Shown: one piece after another, positions 42,136 to 49,215 of the stretch | Numbering within the stretch: the stretch's first letter is position 1 | Layout: each line of letters opens with the position of its first letter | Source: Candidatus Mediterraneibacter norwichensis | GTDB taxonomy: Bacteria > Bacillota > Clostridia > Lachnospirales > Lachnospiraceae | Length of the DNA: 49,215 nt | Direction of reading: 5' to 3' | NCBI GenBank assembly: GCA_019112765.1 | Contig: DXIU01000089.1 | Span: forward strand, 1 to 49,215 | Notes under the pieces: model-generated | The model's database searches: none | Told to the model about the DNA's origin: nothing | What the model saw: the letters and a program-made list of their open reading frames with translations, nothing else | Position numbers and translations under genes: made by a program

Positions 42136-43056
42136 ATGCCAATTCGAGTACAAAATGATCTCCCGGTAAAGGAGATACTGGAACAGGAAAATATATTTGT
42201 AATGGATGAATACCGGGCGGCCCACCAGGATATCCGCCCGATCAGTATCGGACTTCTTAATCTGATGCCGCTGAAAGAAGATACAGAACTTCAGATCCTC
42301 AGATCTCTGTCGAATACGCCTCTGCAGGTAGATGTGACATTTGTACGGGTGACAAGCCATGTGTCCAGAAACACTTCAACCAGCCATATCTACAAATTTT
42401 ATGAACCATTTGACAGTCTGCGGAATAAAAAGTTTGACGGATTTATCATTACCGGCGCTCCGGTAGAGCAGATGCCGTTTGAAGAGGTGGATTACTGGGA
42501 AGAATTAAAAGAGATTATGGAGTGGACAACGACAAACGTAATGTCTACCCTTCACCTGTGCTGGGGCGCTCAGGCAGGACTGTACTATCATTATGGAATC
42601 GGCAAGAAGGATCTGCCGAAAAAACTTTCCGGTGTATACCGCCATCGGGTCAGGAACAGGAAAATTCCTCTTGTAAGAGGATTTGACGACGTATTTATGG
42701 CGCCGCATTCCAGACATACCGAAGTCCCCCAGGAACTGCTGGAGGCGGATGAAAGGATTACTATTCTGGCAGATTCACGCCAGGCAGGCGTATTTCTGTG
42801 CATGGCAGAGGAGGGGCGGCAGATTTTCGTCATGGGGCATCCTGAATATGACAGAATGACACTGGACTCGGAGTATAAAAGAGATATGGGAAGAGGACTG
42901 AATCCGCAGATACCGGAAAATTATTACCCGGATGACGACCCGGACAATAAGCCTGTCCTTACGTGGAGAGCCCATGCAAACAATCTGTATACGAACTGGC
43001 TGAACTACTATGTGTATCAGGTAACTCCGTACGATCTGTACGGGACGCCGTTTTAA
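42136..43056 (+). CDS. metA: Homoserine O-acetyltransferase, MetA type
   Basis: A 306-residue MetA that acylates homoserine in methionine synthesis. The catalytic triad positions are all present when numbered from ATG 42136: Cys142 in LHLCWGA, His235 and Glu237 in MGHPEYD. Position 111 is Glu (GAPVE), which in the B. cereus enzyme selects acetyl-CoA; E. coli has Gly there and uses succinyl-CoA. The product is therefore predicted to be O-acetylhomoserine. AAAGGGG lies before ATG 42136; the frame opens further upstream without a site. It is followed after 14 bp by dut. Confidence 0.93.
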   Translation: MPIRVQNDLPVKEILEQENIFVMDEYRAAHQDIRPISIGLLNLMPLKEDTELQILRSLSNTPLQVDVTFVRVTSHVSRNTSTSHIYKFYEPFDSLRNKKFDGFIITGAPVEQMPFEEVDYWEELKEIMEWTTTNVMSTLHLCWGAQAGLYYHYGIGKKDLPKKLSGVYRHRVRNRKIPLVRGFDDVFMAPHSRHTEVPQELLEADERITILADSRQAGVFLCMAEEGRQIFVMGHPEYDRMTLDSEYKRDMGRGLNPQIPENYYPDDDPDNKPVLTWRAHANNLYTNWLNYYVYQVTPYDLYGTPF

Positions 43057-43070
43057 AGGAGAATACGAAG

Positions 43071-43592
43071 ATGAAAAGAGTGGCAAGATTTGAAAAAGTC
43101 AGCTTACAGCAGTTTATGGAAGGCTGGACGGATACATTCGGCCCCCAGGAACCCGGGGGGATCGAGCAGATTTATGACAGCATCCGCCTGCCAAGAAGGG
43201 CCACTGCCGGAAGCGCGGGATATGATTTTTTCGCTCCGACGGCTATCACCCTGAAGCCGGGCGAAACAGTGAAAGTGCCCACGGGAATCCGCGTCTGGAT
43301 GGAGCCGGAATGGGTGCTCAAGTGCTATCCGAGAAGCGGCCTGGGATTCAAGTACAGGCTTCAGCTTAATAATACGGTTGGGATTATTGACAGCGATTAC
43401 TACTATTCGGATAACGAAGGCCATATATTTTCCAAGCTTACCAATGATTCCAGAGAGGGCAAGACCGTTGAGATCAGCGCGGGAGACGGATTTATGCAGG
43501 GAATATTTGTCGAGTACGGAATCACTCTGGACGACTGCGTGGACAATGTAAGAAACGGCGGCTTCGGAAGCACGACAGGACAGAACGGGTAA
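43071..43592 (+). CDS. dut: dUTP diphosphatase
   Basis: A 173-residue trimeric-type dUTPase that hydrolyses dUTP to dUMP, keeping uracil out of DNA. Motif 1 is AGSAGYDFF, motif 2 PRSGLGFK, motif 3 NTVGIIDSDYYY and the C-terminal motif 5 GGFGSTTG, which closes over the substrate. It is longer than the usual 145 residues because of an N-terminal 30-residue extension and an insertion after motif 3. AAAGGAG precedes ATG 43071 by 9 bp. The metA-dut pairing has no obvious metabolic sense. Confidence 0.93.
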   Translation: MKRVARFEKVSLQQFMEGWTDTFGPQEPGGIEQIYDSIRLPRRATAGSAGYDFFAPTAITLKPGETVKVPTGIRVWMEPEWVLKCYPRSGLGFKYRLQLNNTVGIIDSDYYYSDNEGHIFSKLTNDSREGKTVEISAGDGFMQGIFVEYGITLDDCVDNVRNGGFGSTTGQNG

Positions 43593-43707
43593 GCGTGACG
43601 ATGTGCGGCTTACAGAAATGTAAGTACAAAAAAGAAAATGTAAGAAATTATTGTGGAAGAATACGAACCGGTCCGTTACACTGTAGAAAGAACGGAGGTA
43701 TATACTT

Positions 43708-44373
43708 ATGATGAAATGGATAAAACGGCTGTTTTCTTTCATATTATTGTGCCTTCTGATCGCAGGAGGCATTCTTTTGTTTCAGGGCTACCGTGGTTAC
43801 AGGGAAGCTCTGGCCGGGAAAAGCGTGGAAGAGATGGTACGCCAGATTGAAGAAATCGACAACTATACGCCGCTTGATGAACTGCCGCAGACATATATAG
43901 ACGCTGTGCTCGCAGTAGAGGATAAAAGATTTTACAGTCATCCCGGCATTGATCCCGTCGCGATAGGAAGGGCATTGATCAATGATATTAAGGCGGGGGA
44001 ATATGTGGAAGGCGGCAGCACGATAACCCAGCAGCTTGCGAAAAACCAGTATTTTACTCAGGAAAAAAAGATGGTGCGCAAGGTGCCCGAGATGTTTATG
44101 GCATTTAAGATCGAATCGGAGCTGGACAAGGATAAAATTCTGGAGCTGTATGTAAATTCTATTTATTTCGGAAACGGGTATCAGTGTGTGGGCGACGCCT
44201 GCCAGGCTTATTTTGGAAAGAAACCATCAGAAATGACATTTGACGAGTGTATGCTCCTTGCAGGCATCCCCAACGCGCCCAGCAATTATAATCCTCTGGC
44301 CAGTGAGGAACTGGCCAGGCAGCGGCAGAAACAGGTGCTGGAGAAAATGAAAAAGGCCGGATATCTGGATTGA
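43708..44373 (+). CDS. mtgA: Monofunctional peptidoglycan glycosyltransferase (GT51)
   Basis: A 221-residue enzyme with an N-terminal TM anchor (residues 7-25) and a GT51 domain that polymerises lipid II into glycan strands. The catalytic Glu is in VEDKRFYSHPG near residue 71; the GGSTITQQLAKN motif is near 110, with KIESELDKDKILELYVN near 145 bearing the second Glu. No transpeptidase domain follows, unlike class A PBPs. ACGGAGGT precedes ATG 43708; ATG 43711 is equally possible. It lies shortly before spoVAF, so a sporulation cortex role can be suggested but not shown. Confidence 0.92.
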   Translation: MMKWIKRLFSFILLCLLIAGGILLFQGYRGYREALAGKSVEEMVRQIEEIDNYTPLDELPQTYIDAVLAVEDKRFYSHPGIDPVAIGRALINDIKAGEYVEGGSTITQQLAKNQYFTQEKKMVRKVPEMFMAFKIESELDKDKILELYVNSIYFGNGYQCVGDACQAYFGKKPSEMTFDECMLLAGIPNAPSNYNPLASEELARQRQKQVLEKMKKAGYLD

Positions 44374-44410
44374 CGCAGATAACGGACATACGGCAAGTTT
44401 ACGGAAAAGC

Positions 44411-44441
44411 TGTATATTTTGCCGGCAATACGGGCAGTCTA
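44411..44441 (+). promoter_or_regulatory. Possible forespore (SigG-like) promoter of spoVAF
   Basis: TGTATA (44411-44416) and CAGTCTA (44435-44441) are 18 bp apart and resemble the sigma-G pattern TGMATA with CATACTA, with three mismatches in all. The start point would lie about 40 bp before the spoVAF start. A sigma-A promoter is not evident here. Confidence 0.3.
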
Positions 44442-44490
44442 ACTATAGAAACCGCCGCTTTCTCAGAGGCAGAAAAGGGGAATGTATTCT

Positions 44491-45858
44491 ATGGTTAAAA
44501 AAGACACAAAAAAGATCAGCCCGTCTTTTGAAGAAAATATTGCATATATGAACGAAGTACTTCCGGTAAAGGAAAGTTTTGATGTGATCCGCAGGGAGAT
44601 CGAGATCGGAGGGAAGGAGGCAGTGTTCTTTTTCATTGACGGATTCATGAAAGATGAAGCAATGTTAAAGATCATGGATTCCTTCCTTTCTGTGTCTGCG
44701 CAGGATATGCCGGAAGATGCCGATGATTTTGTGCAGAGGCATGTGCCATATGTGGAGGTCGATATTCTGGAAGACTTTGATGAGGTGATCCGAAATGTCC
44801 TTGCAGGTACGACCTGTCTTTTTATCGACGGATACAAAGAATGTATATGCATAGACTGCCGTACTTATCCCGCCAGAAGTGTGGATGAGCCGGATAAAGA
44901 CAGATCCCTCAGAGGTTCAAGGGACGGATTTGTGGAAACGATCGTGTTTAATACGGCTCTGATGCGCAGGAGGATCCGTGACCCTCACCTGATCATGGAG
45001 ATGGTGGAAGCCGGGCAGGCGTCCCGCACGGATATCGCCATCTGCTATATGTCAGACCGGGTCGACGGGGAACTGCTTGACAATCTGAAAAAGCGTATTG
45101 AAAGCCTGCAGCTTGGCGATCTGCGGATGAACCAGCAGAGTCTGGCGGAAGCCCTGTTTAAAAGAAAGTGGTTCAATCCTTTTCCAAAATTCAAATATAC
45201 GGAACGCCCGGATACTGCAGCGGCGTGTCTTCTTGAGGGCAAGGTCGTCATTCTGGTGGATAATTCCCCATCCGCAATGATCCTGCCTACCTCCATCCTG
45301 GATATGATAGAGGAGGCAAACGATTATTATTTTCCCACTGTGACAGGGGTATACCTGAAAACTACGAGAATAATGATCACGATCGCAACGGTATTTTTCA
45401 CTCCGCTTTATCTTCTTTTTATGCAGAATCTGGAATGGCTGCCGGATGTCTTTGCATTTGTGGCGGTGCGGGATACGGTCAACATACCGCTGGTCTTCCA
45501 GTTCCTGATCCTGGAACTGTCCATCGACGGACTGCGGCTTGCGGCTATGAATACACCGACTATGCTGAGTACACCGCTGAGTGTTATTGCCGGTATTGTG
45601 ATGGGGGAATTCTCTGTCCAGTCCGGCTGGTTTAATTCGGAAGTAATGCTCTACATGGCATTTGTGGCTGTGGCGAATTATACGCAGCCAAACTTTGAAC
45701 TGGGCTATGCGCTGAAATTTATGCGCCTGCTCCTTCTGATCCTTACGGCGTGCTTTGATCTGGCCGGATTTATTATAGGCTGTATACTCATTCTGTGCTT
45801 TTTGGTCTTTAATAAAACATTGTCTGGAAGAAACTATATGAATGTAAAATTAAACTGA
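44491..45858 (+). CDS. spoVAF: SpoVAF-like spore germination protein (GerA family)
   Basis: About 455 residues. The N-terminal 230 residues match the soluble part of GerA-type subunits and in detail SpoVAF (KESFDVIRREIEIGGKEA near 25, YPARSVDEPDKDRSLRGSRDGFVE near 130, MRRRIRDPHLIMEM). The C-terminal half has about five TM segments after PTVTGVYLKTTRI. It should sit in the spore inner membrane and take part in germination. The other spoVA genes are not adjacent in this window, so the gene is an orphan here. ATG 44491 fits AAAAGGGG; ATG 44482 is too close. Confidence 0.92.
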   Translation: MVKKDTKKISPSFEENIAYMNEVLPVKESFDVIRREIEIGGKEAVFFFIDGFMKDEAMLKIMDSFLSVSAQDMPEDADDFVQRHVPYVEVDILEDFDEVIRNVLAGTTCLFIDGYKECICIDCRTYPARSVDEPDKDRSLRGSRDGFVETIVFNTALMRRRIRDPHLIMEMVEAGQASRTDIAICYMSDRVDGELLDNLKKRIESLQLGDLRMNQQSLAEALFKRKWFNPFPKFKYTERPDTAAACLLEGKVVILVDNSPSAMILPTSILDMIEEANDYYFPTVTGVYLKTTRIMITIATVFFTPLYLLFMQNLEWLPDVFAFVAVRDTVNIPLVFQFLILELSIDGLRLAAMNTPTMLSTPLSVIAGIVMGEFSVQSGWFNSEVMLYMAFVAVANYTQPNFELGYALKFMRLLLLILTACFDLAGFIIGCILILCFLVFNKTLSGRNYMNVKLN

Positions 45859-45889
45859 CGGAGCCTGTCTCTGCTTTTTTATCTTTTAT

Positions 45890-45918
45890 TTGTACAGGTA
45901 CTACGGGCATGATATAAT
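45890..45918 (+). promoter_or_regulatory. Probable promoter of the type VII secretion locus
   Basis: TTGTAC (45890-45895) and TATAAT (45913-45918) are 17 bp apart. The start point near 45925 lies just before a terminator-like hairpin. Confidence 0.55.
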
Positions 45919-45930
45919 TTGAATGTGGTG

Positions 45931-45971
45931 AAAGTTTCTTGGATACTTTTAGGTATTCAGCGAACTTTTTT
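45931..45971 (+). terminator. Terminator-like hairpin in the leader of the T7SS locus
   Basis: AAAGTT (45931-45936) with AACTTT (45963-45968) and GGATAC (45941-45946) with GTATTC (45953-45958) form a long stem around TTTTAG, ending in a run of six T. It may terminate the spoVAF transcript, or attenuate the transcript starting near 45925. The next gene begins at 46106. Confidence 0.7.
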
Positions 45972-46105
45972 GTTATATAAATGTATTTTCTTGGAAAAGT
46001 GATACGTTTCCGAAAAATTTATTATTGATGAAAGAAAATTACAGGATGATAATATATCATTGCCAGATATATGGATCAATCCGGAAAGGGGAAGGAAATA
46101 TACAA

Positions 46106-48483
46106 ATGAAATACAAAAGAGTAATTACAGCACTGCTTCTGATTGTATGCGCTGCGGCGGCCGGAGGTACAGGATTCCTGTATGGACAGAACCGGGCCGC
46201 CCGGGGAACGGACATGGAGACCGGTGCGGTGATATATGAATCACAGCCGGAGGAATCAACGCGTATTGCAGTCGTAAATCTGGATGAGGGAACCGGGGAA
46301 AACGGAGCGCGATCAATTATGCGGAGAGTCTGTCCCGGTTTCCCAGTTCGGACTTTGAGTACTCTTCTCTTGAGGAGGCAAGGGCAGGTTTTGAAAACGG
46401 GACATACGGGGCGTATATCATTATTCCGGCAACATTTTCCCAGAGCGTGGAAAGTATTAATTCTACGCCGGCGCCATCATGGCTTCAGTACACGGTGAAT
46501 CCGTCCTATTCTGGAAGGACCCAGTATGAACTGCTGTATAATGTGGTGAGTTATGCTGAGAGTTTAAATAACAGTCTTTCTTATATGTATATAGATAATA
46601 TACTGGCAGAATTTCATGCAGCCCAGGACGGGGCCTCCACCGTTATGGAGAATGATATGTGGGACAGAGATGCGATCGTGGGCATCGAGGCATATGATCT
46701 GGTGTCGCTGATTCAGGTGCCGGAGCTGACACAGGCGGAAAATACTACGGAGATGCTGGATATTACGCCCTATACTCAGCGAAATTCGGAACTGGCACAG
46801 GGGATTGACGAACAGTATATGCAGTGTGTGGAAGAGATTCAGCAGGAGATACAGGCGCTGGGTGAGTCGGGAACGAATCTGGCAGGAATCCTGACAGAGA
46901 TGTCCGAAGCAGTGGCACAGATTGATATAACTGCCGGCGAGGATGGAACATCCATAGCAGAGACCGCTGACGCTGCTCTGGCACAATCTCTGGGCGAGTA
47001 TAAGGCTGACATGGCGGAGGTGCTTGCCGAAGAGATGGGAAATATGTCAGAAGACATTGAGTATACAGCAGAAAAGCTGGAAGATTCGGTGAGCAGATAT
47101 AACAGCCAGATGAACGGACAGGTACAGTCGCTATTGACACAGTATCAGTCTGCTCTGACGGAGGCAGCGCCGGAACTGGAAGTATCTGAAAATAACGATG
47201 GAGGATATGAAGTCAGGTTCAGGGGTGAACAGAATTCACCCACGCTCAGGTTTACCCTGTCGGAGGACAGCAGAATCAGTGCAGAGGAAGAACTTCTGAA
47301 AAAAATAACGGCGTCTCTTGCCGAGGCAGAGAATGCAAAAGATACGGTATCAATTTCCGTGAATGTCCCGGAATCATCTCCGGGGGCAGGAGACGGAAGG
47401 ACGGTGGAGACAGAGTATGAAGCTGACAGATCTGTAAGAACCGTACTGGAAGGCTGGGACGAGGAAGCGCAAAAACTGGGATATGATTCGGCAGCGGCCT
47501 TTCTGGAAAAATATGGGAACGGCAGTGTGGCTATACACTCTGGTGATGTGGAAATAACCTGTGAAGGATCTGCGGATGAACTTACCCAATTTATAAAAAA
47601 CAGCCTGAAGGGAGTCGGCCATGACGATTATACGGCAGAGGAATTTAAAGGCATAGTTTACAGTGAAGACGGCAGGCCGATGGAAGATCCTGAAACCGGC
47701 GGAATTATCACAGTATCCGCGCTGCTGAGCCGGCAGCAGGAAGCACTGAAAAATACGGCGGAAAAAATAGGAGAAACACAAAACCTGGATATTCAGGCTA
47801 TACAAAATCTGGTAAAATCAGAGTATATAGCTCCGGTGGAAGAGAATGCAGATAGGGCGGAAGAGACTTTCGTACAGAGAAATAATGCAGAAAAAGCAGA
47901 AATCGCTGCATATAATGAGAAATTATCCGCTTTCAGCCCGCAGATCAATTCGCAGTTCCTGACCGAGAGCAGCACAGAAATGACCCAGAATAATATGAAA
48001 ATGCAGGAGGCATTGTCCGAAAATAATATGGCCTATATGCAGTATGCAGACCAGGTATTCCAGACGGCCACAGAGAATGTAACCGTGCTGCAGCAGACGA
48101 TCATGGATACAAAAGAAGATTCGGACGCTGCAGTTGCCGAAGGATTAAATAATGCCATAGAGATAAAGGCTCAGACGAGCCGGGAGAATCAGGAGATACT
48201 GGCTGAGTTTACGCAGAAGCTTCCGTATACAAGACTGGGTACGGCTGAATACACACAGGCATATCAGTTTATTGCTGATCCTGTCAATACGGAGGAAATT
48301 TCCCAGGACGGAAACGGAAGCAAAACAGCCTCCGGGGCGGTGCAGAGCCAGGCTAAAGGACTGACAGGAGGAGAAAACCAGGGGCAAAGCTCTGCAGCTA
48401 TGTATATAGCGACGGGGATCCTTGCATTTATCCTGCTGCTCGCTCTCATACTCAATGCCGTAATGAACAGAAGAAGGCAATAA
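46106..48483 (+). pseudogene. EsaA/YhgE-like type VII secretion protein, interrupted by a one-base frameshift
   Basis: The intact protein would have about 793 residues: an N-terminal TM segment (7-25), a long helical coiled-coil-rich extracytoplasmic part, and a C-terminal TM (IATGILAFILLLALIL). It resembles EsaA/YhgE-type proteins of Firmicutes T7SS, but has one C-terminal TM rather than several. Translation from ATG 46106 reads VVNLDEGTGENGA to 46309, then goes out of frame; the frame from 46312 continues INYAESLSRF without a stop to 48483. One missing base near 46310 explains both. This is a recent mutation or a sequencing error; no canonical slippery heptamer is in frame. AAGGGGAAGGAA precedes the start. 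Confidence 0.75.
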
Positions 48484-48566
48484 GCTGTCCGAGGCGGCAT
48501 TGCAAAATAAATACTTAATAATTGTCTGCTCTGATAGAAGAAGCAGACCGAAAAGGAGGAAAAACT

Positions 48567-48857
48567 ATGGGTATCAGAATGAACACCGAAGATGTCATTG
48601 CCAGAGGGCAGGAGATCGCAAGTCACGTGGAGGATGTAACTACACTTCAGAACTATCTGAATGATGTAGTTAACAATCAGCTTCCAGAACTGTGGGAAGG
48701 AAGCGGTTATGAAGGATTTGCCGCCAGAGTGGCTGAGATGGCGCCCAGCTTTGAGGCAATGCGCGAACTGATCAGCGATATCGGCCAGGGAGTTGTTACA
48801 AATGCACAGCAGTATGCAGAATTCGACCAGGCCGCCGGAGCTGCAAACCGCGGATAA
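48567..48857 (+). CDS. WXG100 family type VII secretion protein (EsxA-like)
   Basis: A 96-residue helical hairpin protein. The turn motif is Trp43-Glu-Gly45 (ELWEGSGYEGF), and the C-terminal export signal YxxxD is Tyr83-Asp87 (YAEFD). Such proteins are small secreted substrates and co-secretion partners of T7SS. AAAAGGAGGAAAA fixes ATG 48567. It follows the EsaA-like gene by about 80 bp. A hairpin after its stop may let it be made in excess of downstream genes. Confidence 0.93.
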   Translation: MGIRMNTEDVIARGQEIASHVEDVTTLQNYLNDVVNNQLPELWEGSGYEGFAARVAEMAPSFEAMRELISDIGQGVVTNAQQYAEFDQAAGAANRG

Positions 48858-48868
48858 GCGGAGAAAGA

Positions 48869-48893
48869 GGGGAAGCGCTTCGGGCGCTTCCCC
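48869..48893 (+). terminator. Strong hairpin after the WXG100 gene, weak T-run
   Basis: GGGGAAGCGC (48869-48878) pairs with GCGCTTCCCC (48884-48893) around TTCGG. The following sequence TGTGTTCAT is only moderately T-rich, so it could be a leaky terminator or an mRNA-stabilising stem. Confidence 0.7.
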
Positions 48894-49043
48894 TGTGTTC
48901 ATATATCGGATGGGAGATACCCAGAAGCAGGAAAAATCAGAATGAATGACCATATACCCGGATTACGGAAGATATATTGTGTTGAACTTTCAACTGAAAA
49001 TATAAGAAGAACAAAAAAATGATGGTGTGGAAAGGAGAGGCAT

Positions 49044-49215
49044 ATGAATGAAAATTCAAGATTAAGGCCCCAGGCGATCAAACACCAGTGCGACGCCGCG
49101 GTGGATGTGCTTGAGAAGGACAATGAGGCGCTCCGGACAGTGGGAAAAAGCCTGGATCAGTTTGTGGCAGACAATGAACTGGAGAGCCAGTCCTTTGGGG
49201 AACTGAAGGAGCACA
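49044..49215 (+). CDS. Probable LXG-like type VII substrate, N-terminal part only
   Basis: The gene starts at ATG 49044, preceded by AAAGGAGAGG, and is cut by the window end after 57 codons. The visible part is helical and charged, with the pattern CDAAVDVLEKDNEALRTVG then NELESQSFGELKEH, reminiscent of the N-terminal helices of LXG polymorphic toxins or related T7SS-exported proteins. It follows the WXG100 gene on the same strand. TTGTGT (48978-48983) and TATAAG (49001-49006), 17 bp apart, could be its own promoter. The C-terminal domain is out of view. Confidence 0.6.
   Translation, partial: MNENSRLRPQAIKHQCDAAVDVLEKDNEALRTVGKSLDQFVADNELESQSFGELKEH

Noticed and set aside
45435-45635. Small frame inside spoVAF
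   Set aside because: Out of frame with the gene, no ribosome binding site, composition of a shadow frame.
46295-46320. Programmed -1 frameshifting in the EsaA-like gene
   Set aside because: The GGGGAAAAC run is not in the frame needed for a canonical X-XXY-YYZ heptamer and no downstream stimulatory structure is obvious; a lost base explains it better.
1-49215. CRISPR array, prophage, insertion sequence or integrase
   Set aside because: No spaced repeats, transposase, integrase or phage structural genes were found; the only tandem repeat is the 31-bp pair before dtd.

Overview
The window comes from a spore-forming Clostridia chromosome, most likely a Lachnospiraceae gut bacterium. The evidence is moderate GC, strong AAAGGAGG-type ribosome binding sites, a clade II single-chain PurL, glnS, the cysE-cysS-mrnC-rlmB-sigH block, a sporulation sigma factor, a SpoVAF-type germination protein, ferredoxin-linked 2-keto acid metabolism and a Firmicutes-type (T7SSb-like) secretion locus. 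Genus cannot be fixed from sequence alone. There are no rRNAs, insertion sequences, integrases or CRISPR arrays; nearly everything is plus-strand and reads as core chromosome.

Layout. 1-6.3 kb: an operon-like cluster paaK-iorA-iorB-ACT-paaK-ACT joining two arylacetate-CoA ligases to an indolepyruvate:ferredoxin oxidoreductase, with two double-ACT proteins as probable amino acid sensors. 6.4-7.8 kb: a cold shock gene divergent from cysK. 7.9-11.6 kb: the fructose operon fruR-fruK-fruA behind a near-consensus promoter with direct-repeat operators. 11.7-13.6 kb: ptsH-ptsI; this HPr has Arg in place of the regulatory Ser46. 13.7-18.4 kb: a radical SAM/HhH protein, its DUF4130 partner and a nuclease-helicase fusion; the first two sit behind two LexA-like boxes, suggesting an SOS-controlled repair module. 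18.4-24.4 kb: a LysR regulator, a Lit/DUF1461 membrane protein, purL, and tRNA-Val and tRNA-Met.

24.5-32.4 kb: a small membrane protein, ispF, a GNAT acetyltransferase and a lipoprotein, then a cysteine-specific T-box leader controlling cysE-cysS-mrnC-rlmB-sigH, then dtd (preceded by a perfect 31-bp tandem repeat carrying its ribosome binding site) and tRNA-Thr on the minus strand. 32.6-41.9 kb: a small unknown protein, a Nudix hydrolase, glnS, a MocR regulator, purA, several small membrane proteins, a SEC-C protein, a YdcF-like protein, an aldo/keto reductase and a DUF1540 protein. 42-45.9 kb: metA (acetyl-CoA type by its Glu111), dut, a monofunctional peptidoglycan glycosyltransferase and spoVAF.

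45.9-49.2 kb: the start of a type VII secretion locus: a promoter followed at once by a terminator-like hairpin, an EsaA-like two-TM protein interrupted by a one-base frameshift, a WXG100 protein with an intact WxG and YxxxD signal, and the beginning of what may be an LXG-like substrate, cut off by the window edge.

The strongest candidates for new biology are the LexA-boxed radical SAM/DUF4130 repair pair next to a nuclease-helicase, the ACT-coupled arylacetate/Ior cluster, the HPr without Ser46, and the T7SS locus with its frameshift and leader terminator. All functions are read from sequence motifs and family knowledge; no database search was run.
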